Shown: positions 47,454 to 56,120 of the stretch, in pieces
Layout: each line of letters starts with the position of its first letter
Numbering within the stretch: position 1 is the first letter of the stretch
Source of the DNA: Micromonospora coxensis
GTDB taxonomy: Bacteria; Actinomycetota; Actinomycetes; Mycobacteriales; Micromonosporaceae
Direction: 5' to 3'
Assembly (NCBI RefSeq): GCF_900090295.1
Contig: NZ_LT607753.1
Span: 4,030,001-4,094,000, forward strand
DNA: 64,000 nucleotides
Program-made: the position numbers and the translations under genes
The notes under the pieces: generated by a model
Told to the model about the DNA's origin: nothing
Databases searched by the model: none
The model's input: the letters and a program-made list of their open reading frames with translations, nothing else

Positions 47454-48056
47454 TCAGTGCTGCTGCTTCTCGCGCAGCTCCCGCATCGAGGTCGGGCGTC
47501 CGCTGAGCGCGTCGCGCATCCGGTCCACCAGGCCGGTGCCGGGGGCGAGCAGCTTGTTCGCCGGCGGGTGGTCCGGCGCGGCCGGGTGCGGCCGGGTCGG
47601 CGCGGACTTCTTCGCGGCCTGCACCTTGCCGGCCAGCTCGACCAGTTCCTCCTGGGCGACCGCGGCCCGCAGGCGGGGGAACAGGTCCGACTCCTCCTCC
47701 TGCACGTGGTGTCGGATCGTGCTGGTGAGGTGGGCCAGCAGTTCGTCGAAGCGCGGATCGGAGGGGTCCAGCGACTCCAACTCCTTCATCGTCCGCTCGG
47801 CGTCGGCGTGCTCGCTGATCTCGTGTTCGGCGATCTGGTCGCCGTCCGGCAGCGCCTTGCGGGCGGTCGGGTAGACGTACGCCTCCTCGGCGACGGAGTG
47901 GCGGACCAGCTCGGCGATGACCACGTCGGTCAGTTGCCGGCGGTGCTCCGGGGTGCCGTGCCGGGTCTCCAGCTCCACGAAGATCGCCTCGACCTCGCGG
48001 TGGTCGGCCATCAGGACGTCGACGACGTCCTGGTGCGTGCTGTCGTGATGGCTCAT
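47454..48056 (-). CDS. hemerythrin HHE-domain protein
   Basis: A 200-residue protein with a four-helix HHE domain: LMADHREVEAIFVELE, LVRHSVAEEAYVYPT, HADAERTMKEL and IRHHVQEEESDLFPRL, whose His/Glu residues form a di-iron site. A Pro/Lys-rich C-terminal tail follows. It may sense or scavenge oxygen, NO or iron. GGGGGCACGAC precedes the ATG. Confidence 0.9.
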   Translation of the reverse strand: MSHHDSTHQDVVDVLMADHREVEAIFVELETRHGTPEHRRQLTDVVIAELVRHSVAEEAYVYPTARKALPDGDQIAEHEISEHADAERTMKELESLDPSDPRFDELLAHLTSTIRHHVQEEESDLFPRLRAAVAQEELVELAGKVQAAKKSAPTRPHPAAPDHPPANKLLAPGTGLVDRMRDALSGRPTSMRELREKQQH

Positions 48057-48231
48057 GTCGTGCCCCCTACCGGTGCGGACGGTTCGGCTCTGCCGAGGCT
48101 CCTACCCCCGGTCGGGCGACCGAACCACCGGATCCGGCGTCGGCGTCGGCCGTGCGCACCGTTGTCGCCGCCGTCGCCCTGCCGTACGCTTCCCCTCGGC
48201 CCGCCCTCACGGTCTCCAGTGAGGAGCAGTC

Positions 48232-49491
48232 ATGCCCTTGAACCGCCTGTTGACCCTCGGGGTCAGCGCGAGCGCGGCGGTCGTGCTGAGCGTGCCGGCG
48301 GTCGCCGTCCCGGCCTCGGCGGCCCCGTCCCACCACCGCACCGGCGGCAGCCTGGTGCTCGTCGGCGGTGCTCTCGCCGACGACAACGCGACCATCTACG
48401 GCGACATCGTCCGACTGGCCGGGGGTCCCGGCCGGGCCCGGATCGGCATCTTCACCGCCGCCGCCCCGGTCCCCTCGGAGGACCCGGACGCCGGCACCCC
48501 GGACTGCAACAACAGCGTCTGCAACGGTGACTACTACGCCGCCCTGTTCGAGAAGTACGGCGCGGCCGACGCACAGTGGATCCCGATCGACCTGGACCGT
48601 CCGGCGGCTGCGGACGACCCGGCCGTGGTCCGGCAGATCGACTCGATGACCGGCTTCTTCTTCGGCGGCGGCGACCAGTACCGCTACGTCACCACGATGA
48701 CCCGGGGTGAGGCGCAGCGGGACTCGGCCGCCCTGGCGGCCGTCCGCCGCAAGTTGCGCGGCGGCGCGGTGGTCGCGGGCACCAGCGCGGGCGCCCAGAT
48801 CATGGCCGGCCGCGACATGATCACCGGCGGCTCGACCGAGCCGGGCCTGCGCGACGGCGCGAAGCCGGGCTACTTCGACGACCCGGGCGTGCTCGGGTAC
48901 CTGCCCAAGGGGGGCTTCGGCTTCTTCACCGAGGGCCTGCTGGACACCCACTTCTCGCGCCGGGGACGGGAGGCGCGCTCGATCCGCCTCGCCTCCGACA
49001 CCGGGCACGACCGGGTGTTCGGGCTGGACGAGAACACCGCGCTGGAGGTGACCGGGGTCGGTGGCCGACACCGGTCGCTGCGGGTGCTCGGCCAGCGTGG
49101 GGTGAGCGTGCTCGACCTGCGCCGGGCGTCCGTGACCAGCACGGACGGCGTGTGGGGCATCGAGGGCGTGCGGTGGAGCCGGTTGACCGAGGGTGACCGC
49201 TACCGGGCCGAGCGCTGGCAGCCGGTGATCGCGGCGGGCAAGGAGCGGGTCGTCCCGGCCGCCGGCCCGTGCACGGTGCCGCCGTCGGACGACGTGTTCT
49301 ACGACTACGCCCTGGTCGGGCTCGCCGAAGGGCTGGTCGACCAGGCCGGCTGCGCCTCGACCTCCGGCACCTCCTACGAGAAGGACCCGCAGTTCGCGGC
49401 GGAGGTGACCCGTGGCCCGCGCTTCGCCGGGTACCGGGCGGGGGAGTCGACCTCCTTCGTCGACGCGGTGATCGGCATCCGCCCGGCCTGA
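48232..49491 (+). CDS. secreted cyanophycinase-like peptidase (family S51)
   Basis: 419 residues with a signal peptide (about 1-30, ending PASA). The S51 core is clear: LVLVGGALAD, FFFGGGDQYRY (142-151), nucleophile elbow AGTSAGAQIMAG with Ser185, and DTHFSRRGREARS with His240, matching the GTSAGA and DxHF-x-xRGR motifs of cyanophycinase. Cyanophycinase cuts the Asp-Arg polymer cyanophycin to beta-Asp-Arg dipeptides; peptidase E of the same family removes N-terminal Asp. Export suggests an extracellular polymer. A second homologue follows at 49652 and an importer with an M20 peptidase lies downstream. GAGGAG precedes the ATG. Confidence 0.88.
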   Translation: MPLNRLLTLGVSASAAVVLSVPAVAVPASAAPSHHRTGGSLVLVGGALADDNATIYGDIVRLAGGPGRARIGIFTAAAPVPSEDPDAGTPDCNNSVCNGDYYAALFEKYGAADAQWIPIDLDRPAAADDPAVVRQIDSMTGFFFGGGDQYRYVTTMTRGEAQRDSAALAAVRRKLRGGAVVAGTSAGAQIMAGRDMITGGSTEPGLRDGAKPGYFDDPGVLGYLPKGGFGFFTEGLLDTHFSRRGREARSIRLASDTGHDRVFGLDENTALEVTGVGGRHRSLRVLGQRGVSVLDLRRASVTSTDGVWGIEGVRWSRLTEGDRYRAERWQPVIAAGKERVVPAAGPCTVPPSDDVFYDYALVGLAEGLVDQAGCASTSGTSYEKDPQFAAEVTRGPRFAGYRAGESTSFVDAVIGIRPA

Positions 49492-49496
49492 CCGGA

Positions 49497-49527
49497 GGGC
49501 CGCCCCGGTCCCGGACCGGGGCGGCCC
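49497..49527 (+). terminator. hairpin terminator after the first cyanophycinase-like gene
   Basis: A 15-nt self-complementary stem (GGGCCGCCCCGGTCC and complement) with almost no loop, 5 nt after the stop. It separates this gene from the second S51 gene transcriptionally. Confidence 0.75.
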
Positions 49528-49570
49528 CGCAGGCACCACTGTGGACATGGCCGCCGATCGTCATCGGGCT

Positions 49571-49623
49571 GTAACAGAAGTTACGTCTTGAGCAGCGAAC
49601 TTAATGGATGTAACTTCTGTTTC
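49571..49623 (+). promoter_or_regulatory. promoter with two GTAAC-N4-GTTAC operators before the second S51 gene
   Basis: Site 1 is GTAACAGAAGTTAC (49571-49584). Site 2 is GTAACTTCTGTTTC (49610-49623, one mismatch). The sites are themselves complementary to each other over 12 bp. Between and within them lies a promoter: -35 TTGAGC (49588-49593), 17-bp spacer, -10 TAACTT (49611-49616). Site 2 covers the -10 box, so a bound regulator would repress. The same palindrome occurs before the importer operon at 52070-52083, pointing to the RpiR protein as common regulator. Confidence 0.65.
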
Positions 49624-49651
49624 ATCGATCCGTGGCCCCTCGGAGGTGCCC

Positions 49652-51085
49652 ATGTCCCCCTTCCGCAACCCCCGCCGCCTGTCGGTGGTGGCCGCTGCCG
49701 CCGTCCTGACCACCCTGGCCCCGGTCGGGGTCACCGCCGCCCACGCCCAGGTCACCCGGATCCGGCAGGGCAGCGCCACCGACGTGTCCCGGGCCGCCTG
49801 GTCCGGCCCGGCGTACACGATGAACGGTTCGGGTGGCATCGTCACCGCCACCATGACCCGGGCGATCGACGCGATCCGGGGCGGCGCCGGCGCGATCGAC
49901 GTGGTGGTGATCGCCGCCTCCGGCACCACCACCCCGGAGTGCGACGTGATCACCGACCTGGCCGGGGTGAACTCCTGCACCACGCTCACCCTCACCGCCG
50001 CCCGGGACGGTAACGACACGCAGGTCAACACCGACATCCGCAACGCCGAGTTCGTCTACTTCGCCGGCGGCAACCAGTGCAACTACGTGGCCTGGAAGGG
50101 CACCGCGCTGGAGGCGTCCGTCGAGTCCGTGGTGGCCAAGGGCGGCGGGGTCGGCGGCGGCAGCGCCGGGCACCACGTCAACAGCGACATCGTGTACGAC
50201 GCCTGCGCCGCCAGCGCCACCTCGGCGACCGCCCTCGACGACCCGTACGACCGCTCGCTGACCTTCACCACCGGCATGTTCCGCTGGCCGCACTACGCCG
50301 ACACGATCAACGACTCGCACTTCGTCGAGCGGGACCGGATGGGGCGCACGATGGCGTTCGTGGCCCGGGCGATCAAGGACGGCCGCACCAGCGGCGGGAA
50401 GGCGTGGGGCGTCGGGGTGGACCGGGACTCGTCGCTGCACATCGACCGCAACGGCCTGGCCACGCTCAGCGGCGGCAGCGCGTACGTCGTGCTCGGCGAC
50501 CACCAGCCGGAGGTGGCGGTGGCCGGCCAGCCGCTCACCTACTCCAACTTCAAGATCTGGAAGCTGACCAACGGCCAGACGTACGACTTCGCCAACCGGC
50601 CGACCTGCGGCTACTACCTGAAGAGCGTCAACGCCGGCGTCCCGAGCAGCAACCTCTACAGCGGCACCCCGGTCACCGACTGCACGACGCCCCCGCCGCC
50701 GCCTCCGCCCGGCGGGAGCAGCTTCACCGAGGTCGAGCCGAACGACTCCCGCAGCGCCGCCAACGACGTCTCCGGCAACACCTACCCGCTCACCGTCACC
50801 GGCGACATGAAGAGCACCACCGACCGGGACTACTTCGCGCTCACCCTGAACAGCAAGCAGAAGCTGACGGTGGCCTGCGCGGTGCCGACCGCGTACGACG
50901 CCGACATCTACCTGCTCGACTCGGGCGGCAGCACGGTGACCCGCTCGGTCAACGACGGCGCGGGCGCCGACGAGTCGGCCAGCCTCACCCGCAACACCTC
51001 CGGCACCGGTACGTACTACCTGGACGTGGAGGCGTACTCCGGCTCCGGTACCGCCGACTACACCTGCACCCTCACCAAGTCCTGA
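49652..51085 (+). CDS. secreted cyanophycinase-like (S51) protein with C-terminal PPC domain
   Basis: 477 residues. The signal peptide ends in AHA (about residue 32). The S51 core has YFAGGNQCNYV (136-146), GGGSAGHHV with Ser171 where relatives have GTSAG, and NDSHFVERDRMGR with His223. A poly-Pro linker (PPPPPPPGG) leads to a bacterial pre-peptidase C-terminal (PPC) domain (about 357-477, FTEVEPNDSRSAANDVSG start), common in secreted hydrolases. It is paralogous to the preceding gene but quite diverged, so it may have another specificity. The ATG at 49652 has CGGAGG 4 nt upstream; an ATG at 49604 falls inside the promoter and is rejected. Confidence 0.87.
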   Translation: MSPFRNPRRLSVVAAAAVLTTLAPVGVTAAHAQVTRIRQGSATDVSRAAWSGPAYTMNGSGGIVTATMTRAIDAIRGGAGAIDVVVIAASGTTTPECDVITDLAGVNSCTTLTLTAARDGNDTQVNTDIRNAEFVYFAGGNQCNYVAWKGTALEASVESVVAKGGGVGGGSAGHHVNSDIVYDACAASATSATALDDPYDRSLTFTTGMFRWPHYADTINDSHFVERDRMGRTMAFVARAIKDGRTSGGKAWGVGVDRDSSLHIDRNGLATLSGGSAYVVLGDHQPEVAVAGQPLTYSNFKIWKLTNGQTYDFANRPTCGYYLKSVNAGVPSSNLYSGTPVTDCTTPPPPPPPGGSSFTEVEPNDSRSAANDVSGNTYPLTVTGDMKSTTDRDYFALTLNSKQKLTVACAVPTAYDADIYLLDSGGSTVTRSVNDGAGADESASLTRNTSGTGTYYLDVEAYSGSGTADYTCTLTKS

Positions 51086-51100
51086 TTCGCACCCCCCAGC

Positions 51101-51134
51101 GGGCGCGGAGCGGGCTCGGTCCCGCTCCGCGCCC
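51101..51134 (+). terminator. hairpin terminator after the second S51 gene
   Basis: A perfect 14-bp stem (GGGCGCGGAGCGGG and complement) with a CTCGGT loop, directly before the rpiR-type promoter. Confidence 0.8.
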
Positions 51135-51149
51135 GGCTACGCTCAGCGC

Positions 51150-52034
51150 GTGTCGAACCCCGATCTTGTCGACGAGCCGCACGGCGTCGGTGTGGCGGCG
51201 CTGATCCGGCAGCGTCTCGGTGAGTGCAGCCCGGCCGAGCGGCGGGTGGCCCGGACGCTGCTCGCCGCGTACCCCTCGGCCGGTCTGGGTACCGTCGCCG
51301 CGCTCGCCGAGCGGGCCGAGGTGAGCGCGCCGACCGTGCTGCGCTTCCTGGCCCGGCTCGGCTTCGGCGGGTACCCGGAGTTCCAGCGGGCGTTGCGCGA
51401 CGAGCTGGCCGAGCGGGAGACCTCGCCGCTGTCGGCGTACCGGGCGGCGGAGCGCACCGGGTCGCCGCCGGAGGGCGCGCTGCCCCGTGCCGCCGCGACC
51501 CTGCCCGAGGCGGTGGCCGGCACGCTGGCCGAGCTGCCCCAGGGCGAGTTGGACGCCGCGGTGCGCCTCTTCGCCGACCAGCAGTTGCGGGTGACCGCGG
51601 TCGGCGGCCGGTTCTCGGGGCTGCTCGCGCACTACCTGGTGCTGCACCTGATGCAGGTGCGCGGGGGCAGCCGGCTGCTCCCGGCGACCCCGGTGGAGCG
51701 CACCGACATGCTCGTCGACGTGGGCCGGCGGGACCTGTTCGCGCTCTTCGACTTCCGCCGGTACGAGGAGCCGACGCTCGCGCTGGCCCGAGAGGTCACG
51801 ACGCGGGGCGCGAAGGTCGTCCTGTTCACCGACCGGTGGCTCTCGCCGGTGGCGGGGCTGGCCGAGGTGGTGCTGCCCAGCCGGGTCGAGTCGCCCTCGC
51901 CGTACGACAGCTTCGTGCCCGCGTTGGCCCTGGTGGAGACCCTGGTGGCGGCCGTGATCGACCGCCTCGGGCCGGTCGCCGGCACACGGCTGAAGGCGAT
52001 GGAGGCGGCGCAGCAGACGTTCGGGAGCGCCTGA
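51150..52034 (+). CDS. MurR/RpiR family regulator (HTH-SIS)
   Basis: 294 residues. The N-terminal RpiR HTH (about 10-85) is CSPAERRVARTLLAAYPSAG, VAALAERAEVSAPTVLRFLA and GFGGYPEFQRALRDEL. The C-terminal SIS domain (about 120-265) is VTAVGGRFSGLLAHYLVLHL, FRRYEEPTLALAREVTTRGA and VVLFTDRWLSP. RpiR proteins usually sense phosphosugars, but here the flanking genes concern peptide and amino-acid use, so the ligand may be different. It is leaderless (TACGCT 6 nt before GTG). It sits between the S51 genes and the importer, whose promoters carry a shared palindrome. Confidence 0.92.
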   Translation: MSNPDLVDEPHGVGVAALIRQRLGECSPAERRVARTLLAAYPSAGLGTVAALAERAEVSAPTVLRFLARLGFGGYPEFQRALRDELAERETSPLSAYRAAERTGSPPEGALPRAAATLPEAVAGTLAELPQGELDAAVRLFADQQLRVTAVGGRFSGLLAHYLVLHLMQVRGGSRLLPATPVERTDMLVDVGRRDLFALFDFRRYEEPTLALAREVTTRGAKVVLFTDRWLSPVAGLAEVVLPSRVESPSPYDSFVPALALVETLVAAVIDRLGPVAGTRLKAMEAAQQTFGSA

Positions 52035-52039
52035 GGTCC

Positions 52040-52083
52040 GTTACAGAAAATCGTAACCCCGCTGAAACCGTAACGTGCGTTAC
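52040..52083 (+). promoter_or_regulatory. operator region of the importer operon
   Basis: GTAACGTGCGTTAC (52070-52083) is a perfect GTAAC-N4-GTTAC palindrome overlapping a -10 candidate TACAGT (52081-52086; TAACGT at 52071-52076 is an alternative). Upstream is a second palindrome of inverse order, GTTACAGAAAATCGTAAC (52040-52057). The first matches the sites at 49571-49584 and 49610-49623. This is the likely binding region of the RpiR protein encoded just upstream. Confidence 0.65.
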
Positions 52084-52125
52084 AGTCCGGGGGCTGGTTC
52101 GTTCTGGCCCCCGGAAGGACACCTC

Positions 52126-53070
52126 ATGCGCATCCGCCACTTCGCCCTGGTCGGCGCGACCACGGCCCTCCTCTTCGCCACCGCCGCCTGCGGCGGCACC
52201 ACCACCACCGAGTCGGGCGGCGGCGACGTCACCCCGGTCTCCGTCACCATCGACGGCGTCGGCGCGGTCAGCACCGACACCGCGCTGGCCGGGAAGGTCC
52301 CGGGCGACGTGCGCGCCCGGGGCACGATCACCGTGGCGACCAACGCCCCGTACCAGCCGTTCATCGACTTCAAGGTCGAGGGGAAGAACGACGAGTTCAA
52401 GGGCCTCGACTTCGACCTCTTCCAGGCCGCCAGCGCCCGGCTGGGCCTGAAGGCGACCTTCAGCCAGCAGCCGTTCGACGGCCTCGTCCCCGGGTTGCAG
52501 GCCGGCAAGTACGACGCCATCGCCGGGGGCATCACCGACAAGAAGGAGCGCCAGCAGGTCGCCACCTTCGTCGACTACTCCGCCTCCGGCACCGGCTTCC
52601 TGGTCCGCACCGGCAACCCGGCCGGCGTGAAGACCGTCGCCGACCTCTGCGGCCGGACCGTCGCCGTGCAGAAGGCCAGCAACCAGGCGAAGAACCTCGC
52701 CACCTACTCCAAGGACAGCTGCGCCGGCAAGGCGATCGAGGTCAAGGAGTACCCGGAGAACCCGCAGGCCGTGCAGGCGCTGATCGCCGGCAACGTCGAG
52801 GTGGTCGCCGCCACCCGGGTCAACCTGGTGGACACCGCCGCCACGCTCGCCGGCAAGGCCGAGTTGGTGGCCGACCCGTCCGCCCCCAACGGCTGGCTGG
52901 CCAGCCCGAACGGCTTCGGCTTCCTCAAGGCGAACAAGGAACTGGCCGAGGCGTACCGGGCGGCCGTGCAGAGCCTGATCGACGACGGCACCTACGGCAA
53001 GATCCTCGCCCAGTGGAAGCAGACCCCGATCGCCATCGAGAAGGCCACCATCGACCAGGCCATCGACTGA
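52126..53070 (+). CDS. polar amino acid ABC transporter substrate-binding lipoprotein
   Basis: A 314-residue family 3 binding protein. The lipoprotein signal ends FATAAC (Cys about 22). The core has [53 protein letters not shown] and [14 protein letters not shown], the usual amino-acid binder layout with Asp/Arg-type contacts not resolvable by eye. It probably captures amino acids or a dipeptide released by the S51 enzymes. GGAAGGA precedes the ATG at 52126. First gene of the importer operon. Confidence 0.92.
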   Translation: MRIRHFALVGATTALLFATAACGGTTTTESGGGDVTPVSVTIDGVGAVSTDTALAGKVPGDVRARGTITVATNAPYQPFIDFKVEGKNDEFKGLDFDLFQAASARLGLKATFSQQPFDGLVPGLQAGKYDAIAGGITDKKERQQVATFVDYSASGTGFLVRTGNPAGVKTVADLCGRTVAVQKASNQAKNLATYSKDSCAGKAIEVKEYPENPQAVQALIAGNVEVVAATRVNLVDTAATLAGKAELVADPSAPNGWLASPNGFGFLKANKELAEAYRAAVQSLIDDGTYGKILAQWKQTPIAIEKATIDQAID

Positions 53071-53097
53071 CCCGGCGGACCACCACCCCTTGAGACC

Positions 53098-53158
53098 GCG
53101 GTCGCCGGGCGCCCTCCGACTCCGTGAGGGCGGGCCCGGAGAGGCGTCCGGCGACCGC
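53098..53158 (+). terminator. composite hairpin between binding-protein and permease genes
   Basis: Outer 11-bp stem GCGGTCGCCGG (53098-53108 / 53148-53158) enclosing GCCCTC...GAGGGC. Such hairpins inside importer operons stabilise the upstream message and reduce read-through, giving more binding protein than permease. Confidence 0.6.
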
Positions 53159-53240
53159 CGCACCACACCCTGTTCGCCACTGTGGGGCTCCGCAGCGCCG
53201 CACGTCGCGCTCACCGGCCCCGCCCGCAGGAGGCACCGCA

Positions 53241-54095
53241 ATGACGAGCGACACCGAGACCGTACGGGTCGTCCCCGTACGCCACTACGGGCGCTGGCTG
53301 ACCGCGCTGCTCGTGGTCGGGCTGACCGTCCTCTTCGTCCGGGCGCTGCTGGACAGCCCCAACCTCGAACCCGGCACGATCCGGGAGTACCTGTTCAAGG
53401 ACTACGTGCTCGACGGCGTGGTCACCACACTCTGGCTGACCCTGCTGGCGATGGTGCTCGGCACCGTCGGCGGGGTGGTGCTCGCCGTGATGCGACTGTC
53501 GGCCAACCCGGTGCTGCGCGGCGTCTCCTGGGCCTTCATCTGGGTCTTCCGGGGCACCCCGCTGCTGGTCCAGATCATCTTCTTCGGGTTCCTCGGGGCG
53601 CTCTTCCCCCGGCTCACCCTGACCGTGCCGTTCACCGGCACCGTCCTGTTCGACGAGCCGACCAGCGTGGTGGTGACCGGCACGGTCGCCGCCGTGCTCG
53701 CCCTGTCGCTCAACGAGATGGCGTACGCCGCCGAGGTGATCCGGGGCGGCATCCTCGCCGTCGACGCCGGGCAGACCGAGGCCGCCGCCGCGCTCGGGAT
53801 GAGCCCGGCGCTGACCCTGCGCCGGGTGGTGCTGCCGCAGGCGATGCGGGTCATCATCCCGCCGATGGGCAACGAGACCATCACCATGCTGAAGTCCACC
53901 GCCCTGGTGTCGATCATCGCCGGCCGGGACCTGATGACCGCCGTGCAGACCGTCTACCAGAACAACTACAAGGTCATCCCGCTGCTGGTGGTGGCCGCCA
54001 TCTGGTACCTCGCCCTGGTCAGCCTGTTGTCGGCCGGCCAGTGGCTGATCGAGCGGCGGTTCGGCCGCGGCTTCGCCCGGGGAGGCGTGCGATGA
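53241..54095 (+). CDS. polar amino acid ABC transporter permease
   Basis: A 284-residue HisMQ/GlnP-type permease with about 5-6 helices. The family start [47 protein letters not shown] and the cytoplasmic EAA loop [20 protein letters not shown] are all present. A single permease gene implies a homodimer. AGGAGG precedes the ATG. Its stop overlaps the ATPase start (ATGA). Confidence 0.93.
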   Translation: MTSDTETVRVVPVRHYGRWLTALLVVGLTVLFVRALLDSPNLEPGTIREYLFKDYVLDGVVTTLWLTLLAMVLGTVGGVVLAVMRLSANPVLRGVSWAFIWVFRGTPLLVQIIFFGFLGALFPRLTLTVPFTGTVLFDEPTSVVVTGTVAAVLALSLNEMAYAAEVIRGGILAVDAGQTEAAAALGMSPALTLRRVVLPQAMRVIIPPMGNETITMLKSTALVSIIAGRDLMTAVQTVYQNNYKVIPLLVVAAIWYLALVSLLSAGQWLIERRFGRGFARGGVR

Positions 54096-54886
54096 CGGTG
54101 ACCGAGGAGAGGACCGCCACGGCCACCCGGCCGATGGTGCGGGCCGAGGGCGTGACCAAGCGGTACGGCCCGGTGGAGGTGCTCAAGGGCATCGACCTGA
54201 CCGTCGCCCCCGGCGAGGTGACCTGTCTGCTCGGCCCCTCCGGCTCCGGCAAGTCCACCTTCCTGCGCTGCATCAACCACCTGGAACGCATCGACGGCGG
54301 CCAGCTCTGGGTCGACGGGGAACTCGTCGGCTACCGCCGGCACGGCGACAAGCTGTACGAGCTGAAGGCCCGCGAGGTGGCCCGCCGCCGCCGCGACATC
54401 GGCATGGTGTTCCAGCGCTTCAACCTCTTCCCGCACATGACCGCCCTCGCCAACGTCGTCGAGGCGCCGGTGCGGGTGCTCGGCACCCCGCGGGAGCGGG
54501 CGCGGGCCGAGGCGGCCCGGCTGCTGGAGCGGGTCGGCCTGGCCGACAAGGCCGGCAGCTACCCGGGCCAGCTCTCCGGCGGCCAGCAGCAGCGGGTGGC
54601 GATCGCCCGGGCGCTCGCCATGCACCCCAAGCTGATGCTCTTCGACGAGCCCACCTCGGCCCTCGACCCGGAACTGGTCGGCGACGTGCTCGACGTGATG
54701 AAGGGACTCGCCGCCGACGGCATGACCATGGTGGTGGTGACCCACGAGATGGGCTTCGCCCGCGAGGTCGCCGACAACGTCGCCTTCCTCGACGGGGGAG
54801 TGGTCGTCGAGTCCGGCACCCCGGCCGAGGTGCTCGGCGACCCGAAGCACGAGCGCACCCGCGCCTTCCTGGACAAGGTGCTCTGA
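54092..54886 (+). CDS. polar amino acid ABC transporter ATPase (GlnQ/HisP-like)
   Basis: 264 residues. Walker A is [18 protein letters not shown], the Q-loop [16 protein letters not shown], the signature [18 protein letters not shown], Walker [15 protein letters not shown] and the H-loop [13 protein letters not shown]: textbook HisP/GlnQ. It overlaps the permease by 4 nt and the M20 peptidase by 1 nt (TGATG), so the transporter and peptidase are made together. Confidence 0.95.
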   Translation: MTVTEERTATATRPMVRAEGVTKRYGPVEVLKGIDLTVAPGEVTCLLGPSGSGKSTFLRCINHLERIDGGQLWVDGELVGYRRHGDKLYELKAREVARRRRDIGMVFQRFNLFPHMTALANVVEAPVRVLGTPRERARAEAARLLERVGLADKAGSYPGQLSGGQQQRVAIARALAMHPKLMLFDEPTSALDPELVGDVLDVMKGLAADGMTMVVVTHEMGFAREVADNVAFLDGGVVVESGTPAEVLGDPKHERTRAFLDKVL

Positions 54887-56046
54887 TGGACGCCCTGCTC
54901 ACCGCCGCCGGCGACCGGCTCGGGGCGTACCACGACCGGCTGGCCCGACTGGTCGCCGTGGACAGCGGCTCCGGTCAGGTGGACGGGCTGCGGGAGGCCG
55001 CCGACCTGGTGCAGACCTGGTGCCTGGCGGCCGGCATGGCGGTCGAGCGCGAGGCGGTCGCCGACGCGGCCGGTACACCCCTCGGCGACGTGCTGGTCGC
55101 CCGCCGACGCGGGCGGGGACGGCGGCACGTCCTGCTCGCCGGGCACCTGGACACCGTCTTCCCGCCCGGGACGGCCGCCGCCCGGCCGCTGCGGGTGCAC
55201 GACGGCCGGGCGTACGGGCCGGGGGTCAGCGACGACAAGGGCGGCCTGCTCGCCGGGCTCGCCGCCGTCGAGGTGCTGGCCGCCCTGGGCCGCGAGGAGT
55301 ACGCCGAGCTGGTGCTGGTGTGCACCCCGGACGAGGAGATCGGCTCCCCGGGCAGCCGCCCGCTGCTGCGTACCCTCGGATCGGAGGCCGACGTGGCTCT
55401 CTGCCTGGAGTGCGCCCGCGACAACGGTGACCTGGTGTCGGCCCGCAAGGGCGTCGCGGACCTGGAGATCACGCTGCGCGGCCGGGCCGCGCACGCCGGG
55501 ATCGAGCCGGAGCGCGGGGCGAACGCGCTGCTCGCCGCCGCCCGGCTCACCGTCGCGCTGGACGCGCTCAACGGGCGCTGGCCCGGGGTCACCGTCAACG
55601 TCGGGGTGCTGGAGGCCGGCGGCCGGCCCAACGTGGTCGCCGACCGGGCCCGGATGCTGGTCGACCTGCGGGCCTGGCGGACCGCCGAGTACGCCGCCGC
55701 GCTCGCCGAGATCCGCCGGCTGGTCGCGGAGCCGGCCGTCACCGGGGTACGCGCCGAGCTGGCCGTGCACGCGCCCACCCCACCCTGGGAGCCCGGCCCC
55801 GAGGACCGCTGGCTGCCCGAGCTGGCCGCGAAGGTCGGCGCGGGGCTCGGGGTGCCGGTCTCGCACACCGCCACCGGCGGCTGCGCCGACGCCAACCTGC
55901 TCGCCGAGGCGGGCGCGACGGTGCTCGACGGGCTCGGCCCGGTCGGCGGGGACGACCACAGCCCGGCCGAGTGGCTGGACCTGGACTCGGTGGTGCCCCG
56001 GGTGGCGCTGCTCGCCGGCCTGATCGACGAGGTGGCCCGCCGCTGA
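54886..56046 (+). CDS. M20 family metallopeptidase, carboxypeptidase-G2-like
   Basis: A 386-residue di-zinc peptidase. Metal and catalytic residues are seen in LLAGHLDTVF (His87, Asp89), GPGVSDDKGG (bridging Asp116), TPDEEIGSPGS (catalytic Glu150 and Glu151) and the C-terminal GGDDHSPAEW His. ARKGVADLEITLRGRAAHAG marks the lid/dimerisation domain. There is no signal peptide, so it acts in the cytoplasm on imported substrate. CPG2-type enzymes cleave C-terminal Glu/Asp or acyl-amino acid bonds; here a dipeptide from the S51 step is a plausible substrate (inference). Confidence 0.92.
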   Translation: MDALLTAAGDRLGAYHDRLARLVAVDSGSGQVDGLREAADLVQTWCLAAGMAVEREAVADAAGTPLGDVLVARRRGRGRRHVLLAGHLDTVFPPGTAAARPLRVHDGRAYGPGVSDDKGGLLAGLAAVEVLAALGREEYAELVLVCTPDEEIGSPGSRPLLRTLGSEADVALCLECARDNGDLVSARKGVADLEITLRGRAAHAGIEPERGANALLAAARLTVALDALNGRWPGVTVNVGVLEAGGRPNVVADRARMLVDLRAWRTAEYAAALAEIRRLVAEPAVTGVRAELAVHAPTPPWEPGPEDRWLPELAAKVGAGLGVPVSHTATGGCADANLLAEAGATVLDGLGPVGGDDHSPAEWLDLDSVVPRVALLAGLIDEVARR

Positions 56047-56066
56047 CGCCTCGCGCCCGAACGACG

Positions 56067-56104
56067 CGAGGGCCGGTCTCCCCGTTCGGGGAGACCGGCC
56101 CTCG
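56067..56104. terminator. strong bidirectional hairpin terminator
   Basis: A perfect 18-bp stem (56067-56084 / 56087-56104; CGAGGGCCGGTCTCCCCG) with a minimal TT loop. It lies between the convergent M20 and C39-like genes and closes the importer operon. Confidence 0.9.
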
Positions 56105-56120
56105 TCGGTGGTGCGTCGGA

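Noticed and set aside
49604..49651. Upstream ATG for the second S51 gene
   Set aside because: It overlaps the predicted -10 box and operator, would put extra residues before a normal signal peptide, and lacks a ribosome binding site; 49652 has one.
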